A stretch of 64,000 nucleotides of DNA from an uncultured beta proteobacterium. Lineage in GTDB: Bacteria; Pseudomonadota; Gammaproteobacteria; Burkholderiales; SG8-39. Every line of letters starts with the position of its first letter. The stretch's first letter is position 1. The position numbers and the translations under genes were made by a program. The stretch is from the NCBI GenBank assembly GCA_903859155.1, contig CAIOLO010000010.1:30404-94403 (forward strand). The letters run 5' to 3'. Positions 31,330-43,592 of this stretch are shown here, piece by piece. The notes beneath the pieces were generated by a model. That model saw only the letters and a list, made by a program, of their open reading frames with translations. It was not told the DNA's origin and searched no databases.

Positions 31330-34008
31330 TTGGGCAAGAAATTTATCATCGCCGAAAAACCCTCTGTCGCGAACGATATTGCGCGAGCACTGGGCGGCTT
31401 TACCCGTGTCGGTGACTATTACGAAAGCGACACCCATGTACTGTCATCCGCTATCGGACATCTGCTCGAGATAGCCGCGCCGGAGCAATACGAGGTCAAA
31501 CGCGGTAAGTGGTCTTTCGCTAATTTGCCGGTGGTTCCACCGACTTTCGATCTTCGCCCCATAGAGCGGACGGAAGATCGGTTAAAGCTGCTCACCAAAC
31601 TCATCAAACGCAAAGACATTACGACTCTTATCAACGCCTGCGATGCAGGGCGCGAAGGCGAACTGATTTTCCGTTATATCGTTCAACACACTGGCTCCAA
31701 AAAACCGGTGCAGCGCCTGTGGCTACAATCGATGACACAAGGGTCGATTCTCGCCGGCTTCGAAGCACTTCGGCGTGATGAAGAATTGCTTCCGCTCGCC
31801 GACGCTGCGAAGTGCCGCTCCGAGGCCGACTGGCTCATCGGAATCAACGGCACGCGGGCAATGACCGCCTTCAATTCAAAAGAAGGCGGTTTTTATCTGA
31901 CTACGGTCGGTCGCGTCCAGACACCGACGCTTGCGATCCTAGTCGAGCGAGAGCAGAAGATCAGGGCTTTCCGTTCTCGTGATTATTGGGAGGTCCACGC
32001 CAGATTCCTGGCCTCAGGCGGCGAGTACGCGGGCCGCTGGTTCGATGAGTCGTTTAAGAAGGACGACATCGATCCAGACCGTCGCGCCGAGCGCCTTTGG
32101 GAGCAAGCCAGAGCCGCAACCATAGTGCAGGACTGCGACGGACAAACAGGCGTTGTTTCCGAGGAGACAAAGCCGACTACGCAGCTTTCGCCGCTGCTGT
32201 TTGACCTGACCAGCCTGCAACGGGAAGCAAACAGCCGCTTCGGTTTCTCGGCACGAACCACGCTGTCACTCGCGCAAGCGCTCTACGAGAAGCACAAAGT
32301 ATTGACCTATCCGCGGACTGATGCGCGCGCACTGCCGGAAGACTACATGCCGACCGTCATCGCTACACTTACAACGCTCAAGGACAAGAACCTTTCCGCA
32401 GGTGCCTACACCCCATTTGCGAGCCATATTCTGAAGCAAGGATGGGTGCGGCCTAATAAGCGCATTTTCGATAACAAGAAGATATCCGACCATTTTGCGA
32501 TAATCCCCACGCAACAGGGTCCAAAGCAACTTAACGAGGCCGAAGCCAAGATCTACGATTTTGTTGTGCGCCGATTTCTTGCCGTGTTTTATCCTGCCGC
32601 GGAATACCTGCAAACTACGCGAATAACACGCGTTGCCGGACACCCCTTCAAAACCGAGGGTAAGGTGCTCGTCAATTCAGGCTGGCTTACAGTCTATGGC
32701 CGTTCCGTAGCGGAGGAATCCGAAAATCTCCCTGCAGTCAGTGCTGGTGAGACGGTAAAGACCTTGGCAGTTCAAGCTGAAGCAGAGCAAACCAAACCGC
32801 CTGCTCGCTTTTCTGAGGCGACGCTGCTCTCTGCAATGGAGGGTGCGGGAAAGCTGCTAGAAGACGAGGAATTGCGCGCTGCAATGGATCAAAAGGGTCT
32901 GGGAACCCCCGCTACACGAGCGGCCGTGATTGAAGGTCTTTTGCGTGAAGATTACCTCCATCGCAATGCCCGGGAACTTCAGCCCACGCCCAAGGCGTTC
33001 TCCCTCCTGTTCGCGCTAAAGCATTTCGGTATTGAGGAACTTACTTCCCCGGAGCTGACCGGGGACTGGGAATTCAAGCTCAAGCAAATGGAATTAGGCA
33101 AGCTCGCTCGCGGCGAGTTCATGGAGCATATATCGACGCTGACCAAGGAAATGGTGGCGCGGGTCAAGGAAGGGGAAATTCCTGATACTGCATTCGCCAC
33201 CGTAGATGCACCGTGTCCCCGATGCGGTGGAACCATCCAGGAGAATTACCGCAAGTTTCAATGTCTGAAATGCGACTTTTCGCTTTGGAAGGTGCTCTCC
33301 AGTCGAGAGTGGGCTCCCGAGGAGATTGCCGAATTGATCCAGAAGGGAAAGGTTGGTCCGTTGAGCGGGTTTCGCAGCCGCATTGGCAGGCCGTTTGTCG
33401 CTTCTATCAGACTGGGGACGGAGCAGCCGATTGAATTCGATTTTGGCCAGGACAGGCTCGATGCTTCCGGGGAAATTGAAATGCCCGACCTTGAAGGAAA
33501 AGAACCCCTGGGTACCTGTCCAAAGTGTGACGGCAGGGTATTTGAATTAGATATGACCTACTCCTGTGAACGATCGCTAGGTCCGGCAAAGACCTGCGAT
33601 TTTCGTTCCGGGCGGATCATTCTGCAGCGCCCGATGGAGCGCGAGCAGATGGTAAAACTTCTCGCCACTGGTAAGACCGATCTGCTGCACCGCTTTATTT
33701 CCAAGAAAGGACGTCCATTTTCGGCTTTTCTTGCCAAAGGGCCTGATGGAAAAATAGGTTTTGAGTTTGCTCCACGCAAGGGCAAAGCCTTGGAGACCAA
33801 TAAGGTAGCTGCCGCACCAGTTGACGCCAGCGCCGTGTCCACGGGGAAAAAATCGCCGACAGTAAAATCCAAGCGCGTGAATAAAAAATCGAAAGCGACG
33901 GCAAAGAAAAAAATAGTAAAGGTACAAGCTACGGCCAGTGAGAACGCCTCGCCGTTAAAGAAAAAGAAAAAAGCCTCGGCACGCAAAAAAATTACCGCAA
34001 AAAAATAA
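31330..34008 (+). CDS. topB: DNA topoisomerase III with C-terminal zinc ribbons and Lys-rich tail
   Basis: TTG start; KKFIIAEKPSVANDIARALGG; LTYPRTDARALPEDY; CPRCGGTIQENYRKFQCLKCDF. Confidence 0.93.
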   Translation: MGKKFIIAEKPSVANDIARALGGFTRVGDYYESDTHVLSSAIGHLLEIAAPEQYEVKRGKWSFANLPVVPPTFDLRPIERTEDRLKLLTKLIKRKDITTLINACDAGREGELIFRYIVQHTGSKKPVQRLWLQSMTQGSILAGFEALRRDEELLPLADAAKCRSEADWLIGINGTRAMTAFNSKEGGFYLTTVGRVQTPTLAILVEREQKIRAFRSRDYWEVHARFLASGGEYAGRWFDESFKKDDIDPDRRAERLWEQARAATIVQDCDGQTGVVSEETKPTTQLSPLLFDLTSLQREANSRFGFSARTTLSLAQALYEKHKVLTYPRTDARALPEDYMPTVIATLTTLKDKNLSAGAYTPFASHILKQGWVRPNKRIFDNKKISDHFAIIPTQQGPKQLNEAEAKIYDFVVRRFLAVFYPAAEYLQTTRITRVAGHPFKTEGKVLVNSGWLTVYGRSVAEESENLPAVSAGETVKTLAVQAEAEQTKPPARFSEATLLSAMEGAGKLLEDEELRAAMDQKGLGTPATRAAVIEGLLREDYLHRNARELQPTPKAFSLLFALKHFGIEELTSPELTGDWEFKLKQMELGKLARGEFMEHISTLTKEMVARVKEGEIPDTAFATVDAPCPRCGGTIQENYRKFQCLKCDFSLWKVLSSREWAPEEIAELIQKGKVGPLSGFRSRIGRPFVASIRLGTEQPIEFDFGQDRLDASGEIEMPDLEGKEPLGTCPKCDGRVFELDMTYSCERSLGPAKTCDFRSGRIILQRPMEREQMVKLLATGKTDLLHRFISKKGRPFSAFLAKGPDGKIGFEFAPRKGKALETNKVAAAPVDASAVSTGKKSPTVKSKRVNKKSKATAKKKIVKVQATASENASPLKKKKKASARKKITAKK

Positions 34009-34095
34009 GGCTCGCTCGGGTCAGTTACTTCAAAAACACTGTTTCATATCCATTCTGAGGCAGCAAGCCCATCGGGTGGTTTGACCGGCCAAGGA

Positions 34096-36546
<2,451 letters not shown>

Positions 36547-36614
36547 TTATTTCAAAATAGCCGGGTATTGGTGCTCTTGATTTTTAATTTTTAATCATTT
36601 GTGGAAACCGCTTT

Positions 36615-37724
36615 TCAAATGCGCATCGGCATTACTACGTATTTAAAATCGCTCTTTTCCGGCACAGTGATCAAAGCACTGGAATTTGCGTCCCCTAAAC
36701 CGCAATCAATTTCGTCTACCGTGAGATTATTTAGCACATCGAGGAGATACCCCACGTTAAAACCAACATCCAATGTATCGCCTTTATAATCAACATCAAG
36801 CTCCTCCTGAGCCTCCTCTTGCTCGGTATTGGTGCAGATTATTTTCAAACTTCCGTTGGACAAAACCCAACGTACGCCTCGGAATTTATCGCTAGTTAAG
36901 ATTGCGGCCCGCTGCAAACACGAGAGAATTTCCTGTCGTTTTAAACGAAGGTGCTTGGGTTGATCTTGTGGAATCACTCTGGTGTAGTCAGGAAACTTTC
37001 CATCCACAAGCTTTGAAATCAGGGATATCCCACCAAAGTTGAAGCGGGCCTGGTTGGCGGAGATGTCCACAAAAACTGGCTCGTCAGTGTCTGCCAGTAA
37101 TTTTGACAATTCAATTATGGTTTTGCGGGGAAGAATCACTTCCTTGCGCGGTGACGAATCGCCAGCCAATTCACGGCGTATGTATCCAAGTCTATGGCCG
37201 TCAGTTGCCACTAGTGTCAGGCTGGCACCATCGAGGACCATAAGCATGCCATTTAGGTAGTAACGAATATCCTGTTGTGCCATTGCATACTGGACTAGAT
37301 TAATCATCGTTTTAAGTAATTTTTGGGGTACGGAAAGCTTGCTTGATTCATCGTCCGGCACGGCAAGCCGCGGGAAATCCTCTGCAGGTAATGTTTGAAG
37401 ATTAAAGCGACTTTTTGCCGATTTAAGCTGCAACCGTTTCTCCTGTAGGGTAAGAGAGATTTCACTTCCTTCTGGCAAGGCCCTCAAAATATCCAGCAAT
37501 TTACGGGCACCGACTGTTATTGATTTTTCTTCCCCAGCCGCTTCTGTTTGGGCGGAAGCTGTTATTTCAATTTCTATGTCGGTTGCCACGAGAGAGATCT
37601 GTTTTGCTTGTCTGATAAGCAGCACATTCGAGAGTATCGGTAACGTGTGGCGCCTTTCAATGATTCCTGAAACTGCTTGAAGGGGTTTCAGCAATTCATC
37701 TCTACTTATCTTTATAAGAGTCAT
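36615..37724 (-). CDS. dnaN: DNA polymerase III beta sliding clamp
   Basis: LLKPLQAVSGIIERRHTLPILSNVLL; C-terminal YVVMPMRI. Confidence 0.98.
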   Translation of the reverse strand: MTLIKISRDELLKPLQAVSGIIERRHTLPILSNVLLIRQAKQISLVATDIEIEITASAQTEAAGEEKSITVGARKLLDILRALPEGSEISLTLQEKRLQLKSAKSRFNLQTLPAEDFPRLAVPDDESSKLSVPQKLLKTMINLVQYAMAQQDIRYYLNGMLMVLDGASLTLVATDGHRLGYIRRELAGDSSPRKEVILPRKTIIELSKLLADTDEPVFVDISANQARFNFGGISLISKLVDGKFPDYTRVIPQDQPKHLRLKRQEILSCLQRAAILTSDKFRGVRWVLSNGSLKIICTNTEQEEAQEELDVDYKGDTLDVGFNVGYLLDVLNNLTVDEIDCGLGDANSSALITVPEKSDFKYVVMPMRI

Positions 37725-37948
37725 TACTTTTCCTTGATGATAGTGATGATTTCCATCTACTTTTGTTGGTAAGTGGCTTTCATCAGGCTTGGCGCCGTAA
37801 TACCGGTATCTTTAACTGTGTATAAGTGGTGTATGAAATATGGACGGTTTGTGGATAAATTGTCAAAGTTCATTTGTTTTTCACTTAAACACAATTCATA
37901 CATGCTTAATAATTAGTTTTTTGTATGAAATTTTCATTTCTTGAACCG
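37725..37948. other. Candidate oriC (dnaA-dnaN intergenic region)
   Basis: DnaA boxes TGTGGATAA (37850-37858) and TGTGTATAA (37817-37825) beside an AT-rich stretch, between dnaA and dnaN. Confidence 0.65.
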
Positions 37949-39313
37949 CTAGCCTTTTAGAACCTGTTCCAATACGTGGTAGTCGCGATTGAGTTCATGG
38001 TTTTTTTCTCTAAGCTGCGCGATTGTGCGGCAGGCGTGGAGTACCGTAGTGTGGTCACGATTTCCAAAAGCATCACCAATATCCGGCAGACTTACCTGGG
38101 TAAGATCTCGAGCCAAGGCCATGGCCATTTGGCGGGGGCGAGCTATGTTACGGGTTCTTTTTTTCGAATGTAGATCTGCCAATTTGAGTTTGTAAAAGTC
38201 TGCTACAGTTTTTTGGATGTTTTCTATGGTGATTTGCCGATTTTGGGCGGAAACCAAATCCTTTAAAGCTTCCTTGGCTGAATCCAAAGTAATTTCCTTC
38301 GCACTGAAGCGCGCAAAGGCGACAACACTTTTCAACGCACCTTCAAGTTCGCGAACGTTTGAGCGAATGTGTTTTGCTACAAAAAACGCCACTTCTTCAC
38401 TAATTTTTATGGAAAGGCTCTCAGCTTTTTTCAAAATGATCGCTACGCGCATTTCCTGTTCAGGGGGTTCTACGGCGACAGTTAGTCCCCAGGAAAATCG
38501 AGATTTCAACCGTTCGTCTATACCAGCAAGATCTTTTGGATAGGTATCGCAGGTGATGATTACCTGCTTGTGCGATTCAATCAATGCATTGAATACATAA
38601 AAGAATTCTTCCTGAGTGCGATCTTTTCCCGTAAAAAACTGGATGTCGTCTATGAGAAGCAGGTCAAGGGAATGGTAGTAGTGTTTGAACTGATCAAATG
38701 ATTTTTGCTGATACGCATGAACCACATCAGAGATGTATTGCGCGGCGTGAAGATAGCGAATTTTGGTTTCCGGACGCTGTGCGAGCACGTTATTGCCCAC
38801 TGCGTGAATCAGGTGAGTCTTTCCTAGGCCGACGCCACCATAGATGAAAAGCGGGTTATAGGATGTCCCCGGATGTTCTGCTACCTGCATGGCGGCAGCG
38901 CGTGCCAGTTGATTGGCTTTTCCAGCGACAAAATTATCGAAACTGAAATCGCGGATCAAGCCGGAACGGTCTACAACCGTAGTTCGTTGGACCACCGGAG
39001 CAGGGCTAGGATGGCCGCGTGGAGTGATAACAGGGGGGGGCGGTACTTCTGGGTTGGCCGAGTTGTTGGTAGGTTCTAGTGTCAGAATTAGCGTGACCGG
39101 GGATGCGAAATATTCATTACCCATGGCTTCAATTCGAGGCGCGAATCGTTCTTTGACCCATTGCAAAACGAAGCGATTTGGCGCGCGCAGTCTGACCTCG
39201 CCCAACGGCGGTTCAGCAGGGTCCACCTTTAAGGGACGAATCCAGGTGTTAAATTGTTGAGCAGGAAGCTCTTTTTCGAAGCGGCTCAGGCACGAAAGCC
39301 AAAAACCTTCCAT
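37949..39313 (-). CDS. dnaA: Chromosomal replication initiator DnaA
   Basis: [48 protein letters not shown]. Confidence 0.98.
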   Translation of the reverse strand: MEGFWLSCLSRFEKELPAQQFNTWIRPLKVDPAEPPLGEVRLRAPNRFVLQWVKERFAPRIEAMGNEYFASPVTLILTLEPTNNSANPEVPPPPVITPRGHPSPAPVVQRTTVVDRSGLIRDFSFDNFVAGKANQLARAAAMQVAEHPGTSYNPLFIYGGVGLGKTHLIHAVGNNVLAQRPETKIRYLHAAQYISDVVHAYQQKSFDQFKHYYHSLDLLLIDDIQFFTGKDRTQEEFFYVFNALIESHKQVIITCDTYPKDLAGIDERLKSRFSWGLTVAVEPPEQEMRVAIILKKAESLSIKISEEVAFFVAKHIRSNVRELEGALKSVVAFARFSAKEITLDSAKEALKDLVSAQNRQITIENIQKTVADFYKLKLADLHSKKRTRNIARPRQMAMALARDLTQVSLPDIGDAFGNRDHTTVLHACRTIAQLREKNHELNRDYHVLEQVLKG

Positions 39314-39374
39314 GGAATTTCTTACTATTTTTAGGCGGTTGAAAGTTTGCGGATTTTAGCCTTATTCAGGTGAG

Positions 39375-39383
39375 TTATCCACA
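39375..39383 (+). promoter_or_regulatory. DnaA box (TTATCCACA) upstream of dnaA / rpmH
   Basis: Exact consensus TTATCCACA. Confidence 0.75.
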
Positions 39384-39414
39384 GGTAGCCTGCTACTTTT
39401 CGGATTAGTTTTCA

Positions 39415-39446
39415 TTGACAATATCACTCTCTTGGTCGTCTAATAG
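39415..39446 (+). promoter_or_regulatory. Putative sigma70 promoter of the rpmH operon
   Basis: TTGACA (39415-39420) and TCTAAT/TAATAG (about 39439-39446), spacing 18-20 nt, upstream of rpmH. Confidence 0.5.
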
Positions 39447-39481
39447 AGGGTTACTCGAAAAGAATTGTCAGGGGATTTCAA

Positions 39482-39616
39482 ATGAAGCGTACATTCCAAC
39501 CTTCTGTAGTAAAGCGTAAGCGTACGCACGGATTTCTTGTCCGCATGGCAACACGTGGTGGCAGGGCTGTTATCCGTGCGCGGCGTGCCAAAGGGCGGGC
39601 TCGACTGTCGGTGTAA
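39482..39616 (+). CDS. rpmH: 50S ribosomal protein L34 (below ORF-track size cutoff)
   Basis: [44 protein letters not shown], 44 aa. Confidence 0.98.
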   Translation: MKRTFQPSVVKRKRTHGFLVRMATRGGRAVIRARRAKGRARLSV

Positions 39617-39625
39617 TCCTGCGGT

Positions 39626-39967
39626 TTGGACGAACAGTTCGAGTATCGCGGGTACCGTCGTCAGCAACGACTTTGCGGGAAGGATATAGCAGCAGTACTT
39701 TCCTCTGGCCGCCGGTTCAAGGGGAAAATGTTGCTGGTTCAGGTCCGAGAAAATGAGCTTGGCCTTTCGCGGCTTGGGTTGATTGTTCCTAAGCGCTTTA
39801 TTCCCTTGTCGGTCGATAGAAATCTGATGAAGCGTCTGGTGCGCGAGTGGTTTCGACTCAGGCAGGTGGCGCTGAAAGGTCGCGATGTTCTGGTGCGCGT
39901 CAGCGGCCCACGGGAAGTGGGGAAGGGCCTGGGCGAGGAACTCGACCGACTGGGCTTGCCGAAATGA
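39626..39967 (+). CDS. rnpA: Ribonuclease P protein component
   Basis: [28 protein letters not shown]; position after rpmH. Confidence 0.95.
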   Translation: MDEQFEYRGYRRQQRLCGKDIAAVLSSGRRFKGKMLLVQVRENELGLSRLGLIVPKRFIPLSVDRNLMKRLVREWFRLRQVALKGRDVLVRVSGPREVGKGLGEELDRLGLPK

Positions 39968-40224
39968 GAAATCTCTCCATGCCAGGGTTCCTGCACAGTT
40001 CTGCGCACGGTCCTTTGCTGAAGGCATTGTTGGCGCCGATAGTGGCTTATCGTTATTTGATCAGTCCGATGATTGGACCTCGCTGCCGCTATCACCCTTC
40101 CTGTTCAGAGTATGCGCAGGAGGCCCTAATTAAACATGGTGCCTATCTTGGCGGCGGCCTGGCCCTGAAACGTTTGTGCCGGTGTCACCCGTGGCAACCA
40201 GGCGGATATGATCCTGTACCCTGA
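39964..40224 (+). CDS. yidD: Membrane protein insertion efficiency factor YidD
   Basis: [31 protein letters not shown]...[19 protein letters not shown] overlap with rnpA. Confidence 0.95.
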   Translation: MRNLSMPGFLHSSAHGPLLKALLAPIVAYRYLISPMIGPRCRYHPSCSEYAQEALIKHGAYLGGGLALKRLCRCHPWQPGGYDPVP

Positions 40225-40239
40225 TTCTGGAAGAACCGT

Positions 40240-41904
40240 GTGGATACCCAACGTCTGATCTTGTTTTTCGTATTTTCCTTTTCCATTCTTCTTCTTTGGG
40301 AGGCTTGGCAAAAGGAAACCAGGGTACCGCCGCAGCTTGCTGTTTCCGCTGAAAAAGCGGGTACCGCGCCATCCCCGACGCCACAAGGCACTTCATCGCT
40401 TGCGGCCAAGGCAGGGGTTCCAGCGGCAAATATGGTTGCTGCGGAGGCCGATACCCGGGTTGTCCCGGCATCGGGGGATCTCATCCGGGTAGATACCGAT
40501 TTGCTGCGGGTCGATATCGACACCTTGGGAGGCAGTCTGGTATATGCCGAACTGCTTCAGCACAAAAATACCCATGACCGTGACAAGAACCTCGTTCTTC
40601 TAGGATCTGAGCACCACTATGGTCTGCAAAGCGGGTTGATTGGAGCAAATCTTCCCAATCAAACGACTAAGTATTCGTCGTCTGTTAAACAGGCCTCACT
40701 GGCGTCGGGTGCCGACAGCGTGGAAGTACGCCTTGAAGCCATCTCGCCAGAGGGGGTCAAGGTAGCAAAGATTATTGGCTTTCGCCGCAACAGCTACCTC
40801 GTCGATGTGCGCTATGAAATCGAGAACGGTTCTTCAGTGCCTGTAACAGCCCGCGCTTACTTTCAATTGGTACGTGACGGCAAGGCGCCGGCAGACGACA
40901 ACTCCATGGCCCCAACCTATACGGGTGCTGCAGTCTTCACCGAGCAGGAAAAATTCCAAAAGGTTCCTTTTTCCGATATTGAGAAAAACAAGATTTCCTA
41001 TACCAAAGAGCCGGAAACCGGCTGGGTTGCGATTATTCAACATCATTTTGTCGTCGCCCTGTTGCCGCCGGAAAAGGGTGTTCGGGAAATTCAAACGCGA
41101 AAATTAGCTGAGAACCTTTATGCGATCAGCATGATCTTTCCGCCCATTGCCATTGCGCCGGGTGCAACGGCGGCGGTTTCGGTCCCGGCCTACATTGGTC
41201 CACAGGAACAATCCCGGCTGAAGCAGGCGGCCTCAGGACTTGACCTTGTCGTCGATTATGGCTGGCTAACCGTCATCGCGGCACCCCTTTTCTGGGTGCT
41301 TGAATGGTTTTTCAACTGGACCGGTAACTGGGGTATTGCGATCATCCTGCTTACTGTTCTTATCAAGGCGATTTTCTATCCCCTGTCTGCGGCGAGCTAC
41401 AAGTCGATGGCAAAAATGAAACTGGTGGCGCCGCGCCTGGCCAAGTTTCGGGAAATGTACCCGAACGATCGGACGAAACAGAACCAGTCGATGATGGAGT
41501 TATACAAGACCGAAAAGATCAATCCTCTAGGGGGGTGCCTACCCATCCTGGTGCAGATTCCGGTATTCATCTCGCTGTACTGGGTGTTGCTTGCAGCAGT
41601 GGAATTGCGCCATGCCCCTTTTTACGGTTGGATTACGGATCTTGCCGCCATAGACCCGTGGTACGTCCTCCCGGCGCTGATGATGGGCTCGATGATCATT
41701 CAAACCCGATTGAACCCGACTCCGCCCGATCCGGTGCAGGCCAAGGTAATGCAGATCATGCCGTTCGCTTTTGGCATCATGTTTTTCTTTTTCCCGGCAG
41801 GGTTGGTTCTTTATTGGCTGGTCAATAACATCTTGTCAATTCTTCAGCAGTGGCAGATTAGCCGTATGATCGAAGGGACGAAACCCGCCGCGCCCAAGCG
41901 CTAA
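40240..41904 (+). CDS. yidC: Membrane protein insertase YidC
   Basis: MDTQRLILFFVFSFSILLLWEAWQ; NPLGGCLPILVQIPVFISLYWVL. Confidence 0.97.
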   Translation: MDTQRLILFFVFSFSILLLWEAWQKETRVPPQLAVSAEKAGTAPSPTPQGTSSLAAKAGVPAANMVAAEADTRVVPASGDLIRVDTDLLRVDIDTLGGSLVYAELLQHKNTHDRDKNLVLLGSEHHYGLQSGLIGANLPNQTTKYSSSVKQASLASGADSVEVRLEAISPEGVKVAKIIGFRRNSYLVDVRYEIENGSSVPVTARAYFQLVRDGKAPADDNSMAPTYTGAAVFTEQEKFQKVPFSDIEKNKISYTKEPETGWVAIIQHHFVVALLPPEKGVREIQTRKLAENLYAISMIFPPIAIAPGATAAVSVPAYIGPQEQSRLKQAASGLDLVVDYGWLTVIAAPLFWVLEWFFNWTGNWGIAIILLTVLIKAIFYPLSAASYKSMAKMKLVAPRLAKFREMYPNDRTKQNQSMMELYKTEKINPLGGCLPILVQIPVFISLYWVLLAAVELRHAPFYGWITDLAAIDPWYVLPALMMGSMIIQTRLNPTPPDPVQAKVMQIMPFAFGIMFFFFPAGLVLYWLVNNILSILQQWQISRMIEGTKPAAPKR

Positions 41905-41928
41905 GGGTCGTGTTGGGATAATCCGAGA

Positions 41929-43272
41929 GTGGCTCCAGGTCACGATACGATCGCGGCAATTGCAACCGCTTCTGGTAAAGGCGGTATTGGCATAGTCAGG
42001 GTTTCGGGTAACGATCTGCGCCCGCTGATTGCAGGCATTCTCGGAATATTTCCGGAACCGCGAAAAGCGATACGGACAAAGTTTCTGGACTCTCTTGGCG
42101 GATTTCTCGACGACGGTCTGGCAATCTGCTTTGTCGGACCTGCTTCCTACACCGGCGAGGACACTTTGGAGTTGCATGGCCACGGCGGCCCCGTGGTTCT
42201 GCAAATGCTCCTGGAGCGTTGCATTGAATTGGGCGCGCGCCTTGCACAGCCCGGGGAGTTTACGCAGCGCGCGTTCCTGAACGACAAACTGGATCTCGCG
42301 CAAGCCGAGGCAGTTGCGGATCTCATTGATGCCACCACGACGGTTTCTGCAAGATGCGCAATGCGTTCACTGAGTGGCGAATTCTCCGCGGTTATTGAGT
42401 CGCTGGTGGCACAGTTGATCGAACTGCGCATGCTGGTCGAGGCAAGCCTTGATTTTCCCGAGGAGGATATCGAGCAGGCGGACCGGCAGCAAACCATTGC
42501 GAGGCTGAAACGGTTAAACGCAGAGGTCGACAGGGCGCTGGAGCGGGGTCGTCGTGGCAGCATATTGCGTGGCGGTCTCAATGTCGTCATCGCCGGAAGA
42601 CCCAATATGGGCAAGAGTTCGTTGCTCAATGCGCTTGCCGGAGAGGATTTGGCGATAGTGAGCGCCATTCCCGGTACAACGCGGGATGCCATTCGCCAAA
42701 CCATACAGATTGAAGGCGTTCCACTGAACTTCATAGACACCGCGGGGCTTCGTGAGACCCCTGATGAGGTGGAGGTTTTGGGGATTAGCAGAACCTGGGA
42801 GATGATCGAACGCGCGGATGTGGCGTTGCTGATTGTTGAAGCGGGGACTGGCGTTGTACCCGAGGATGAAGGAATACTTTCCAGGTTACCGGACCGGGTT
42901 TCGCGTATTGTCGTTCACAATAAATTGGATCTTGCAAAGGGCACTCCTTCGCTAATAGTTGAAGGAAAGGATAGGGTTGTGTGGCTGTCCGCAAAGACTG
43001 GTGAGGGGCTGGATTTGCTTCGAGCAGCGATGCTGGAATTAGCGGGATGGCAGCCGGGTGGTGAAGATGTTTTCATGGCGCGTGCGCGACATCTGGATGC
43101 ACTTGTTCGATCGGCGCGCAATCTTGCCAGGGCAAGGGAGGTCATTTCCCGAAGTGAGTTATTTGCAGAGGAATTGCGACTGGCGCAAAAAGAATTAAGC
43201 TCAATCATAGGGGAATTCGTCGCAGACGATTTGCTTGGGGAAATCTTTTCGCGGTTTTGTATAGGCAAGTAG
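41929..43272 (+). CDS. mnmE: tRNA modification GTPase MnmE
   Basis: TIAAIATASGKGGIGIVRVSG; GRPNMGKSSLLNALAG; C-terminal CIGK. Confidence 0.97.
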   Translation: MAPGHDTIAAIATASGKGGIGIVRVSGNDLRPLIAGILGIFPEPRKAIRTKFLDSLGGFLDDGLAICFVGPASYTGEDTLELHGHGGPVVLQMLLERCIELGARLAQPGEFTQRAFLNDKLDLAQAEAVADLIDATTTVSARCAMRSLSGEFSAVIESLVAQLIELRMLVEASLDFPEEDIEQADRQQTIARLKRLNAEVDRALERGRRGSILRGGLNVVIAGRPNMGKSSLLNALAGEDLAIVSAIPGTTRDAIRQTIQIEGVPLNFIDTAGLRETPDEVEVLGISRTWEMIERADVALLIVEAGTGVVPEDEGILSRLPDRVSRIVVHNKLDLAKGTPSLIVEGKDRVVWLSAKTGEGLDLLRAAMLELAGWQPGGEDVFMARARHLDALVRSARNLARAREVISRSELFAEELRLAQKELSSIIGEFVADDLLGEIFSRFCIGK

Positions 43273-43592
43273 AGGCGGTGCCGTTGCAGGTTTTGCAAGT
43301 CTCAGGAGGGTGAATTAAGGGGGGCAACTATCAGCAGATGGTTGCGCGGCCCCAGAGCGTCCTGAGTATGGTCTTGAATGGAAGCTGGAACGGTTGTCGG
43401 CTAATTAGTTTGTTTCTGGATTTTAGGAAAAAAGTTTGCAAACCCTTTGTAATACCCTGGTCTTGCATTGACCGGCATTTCCACGTACCTCAGATCGTTG
43501 TAAAATCGCCCCTCCCTGCAGGGAGCACGTAGCACAGCAGCATACCGGCGAGACCGCCTGTTCCATATAAATTAGAAGCGAGGCTTGAAGCC

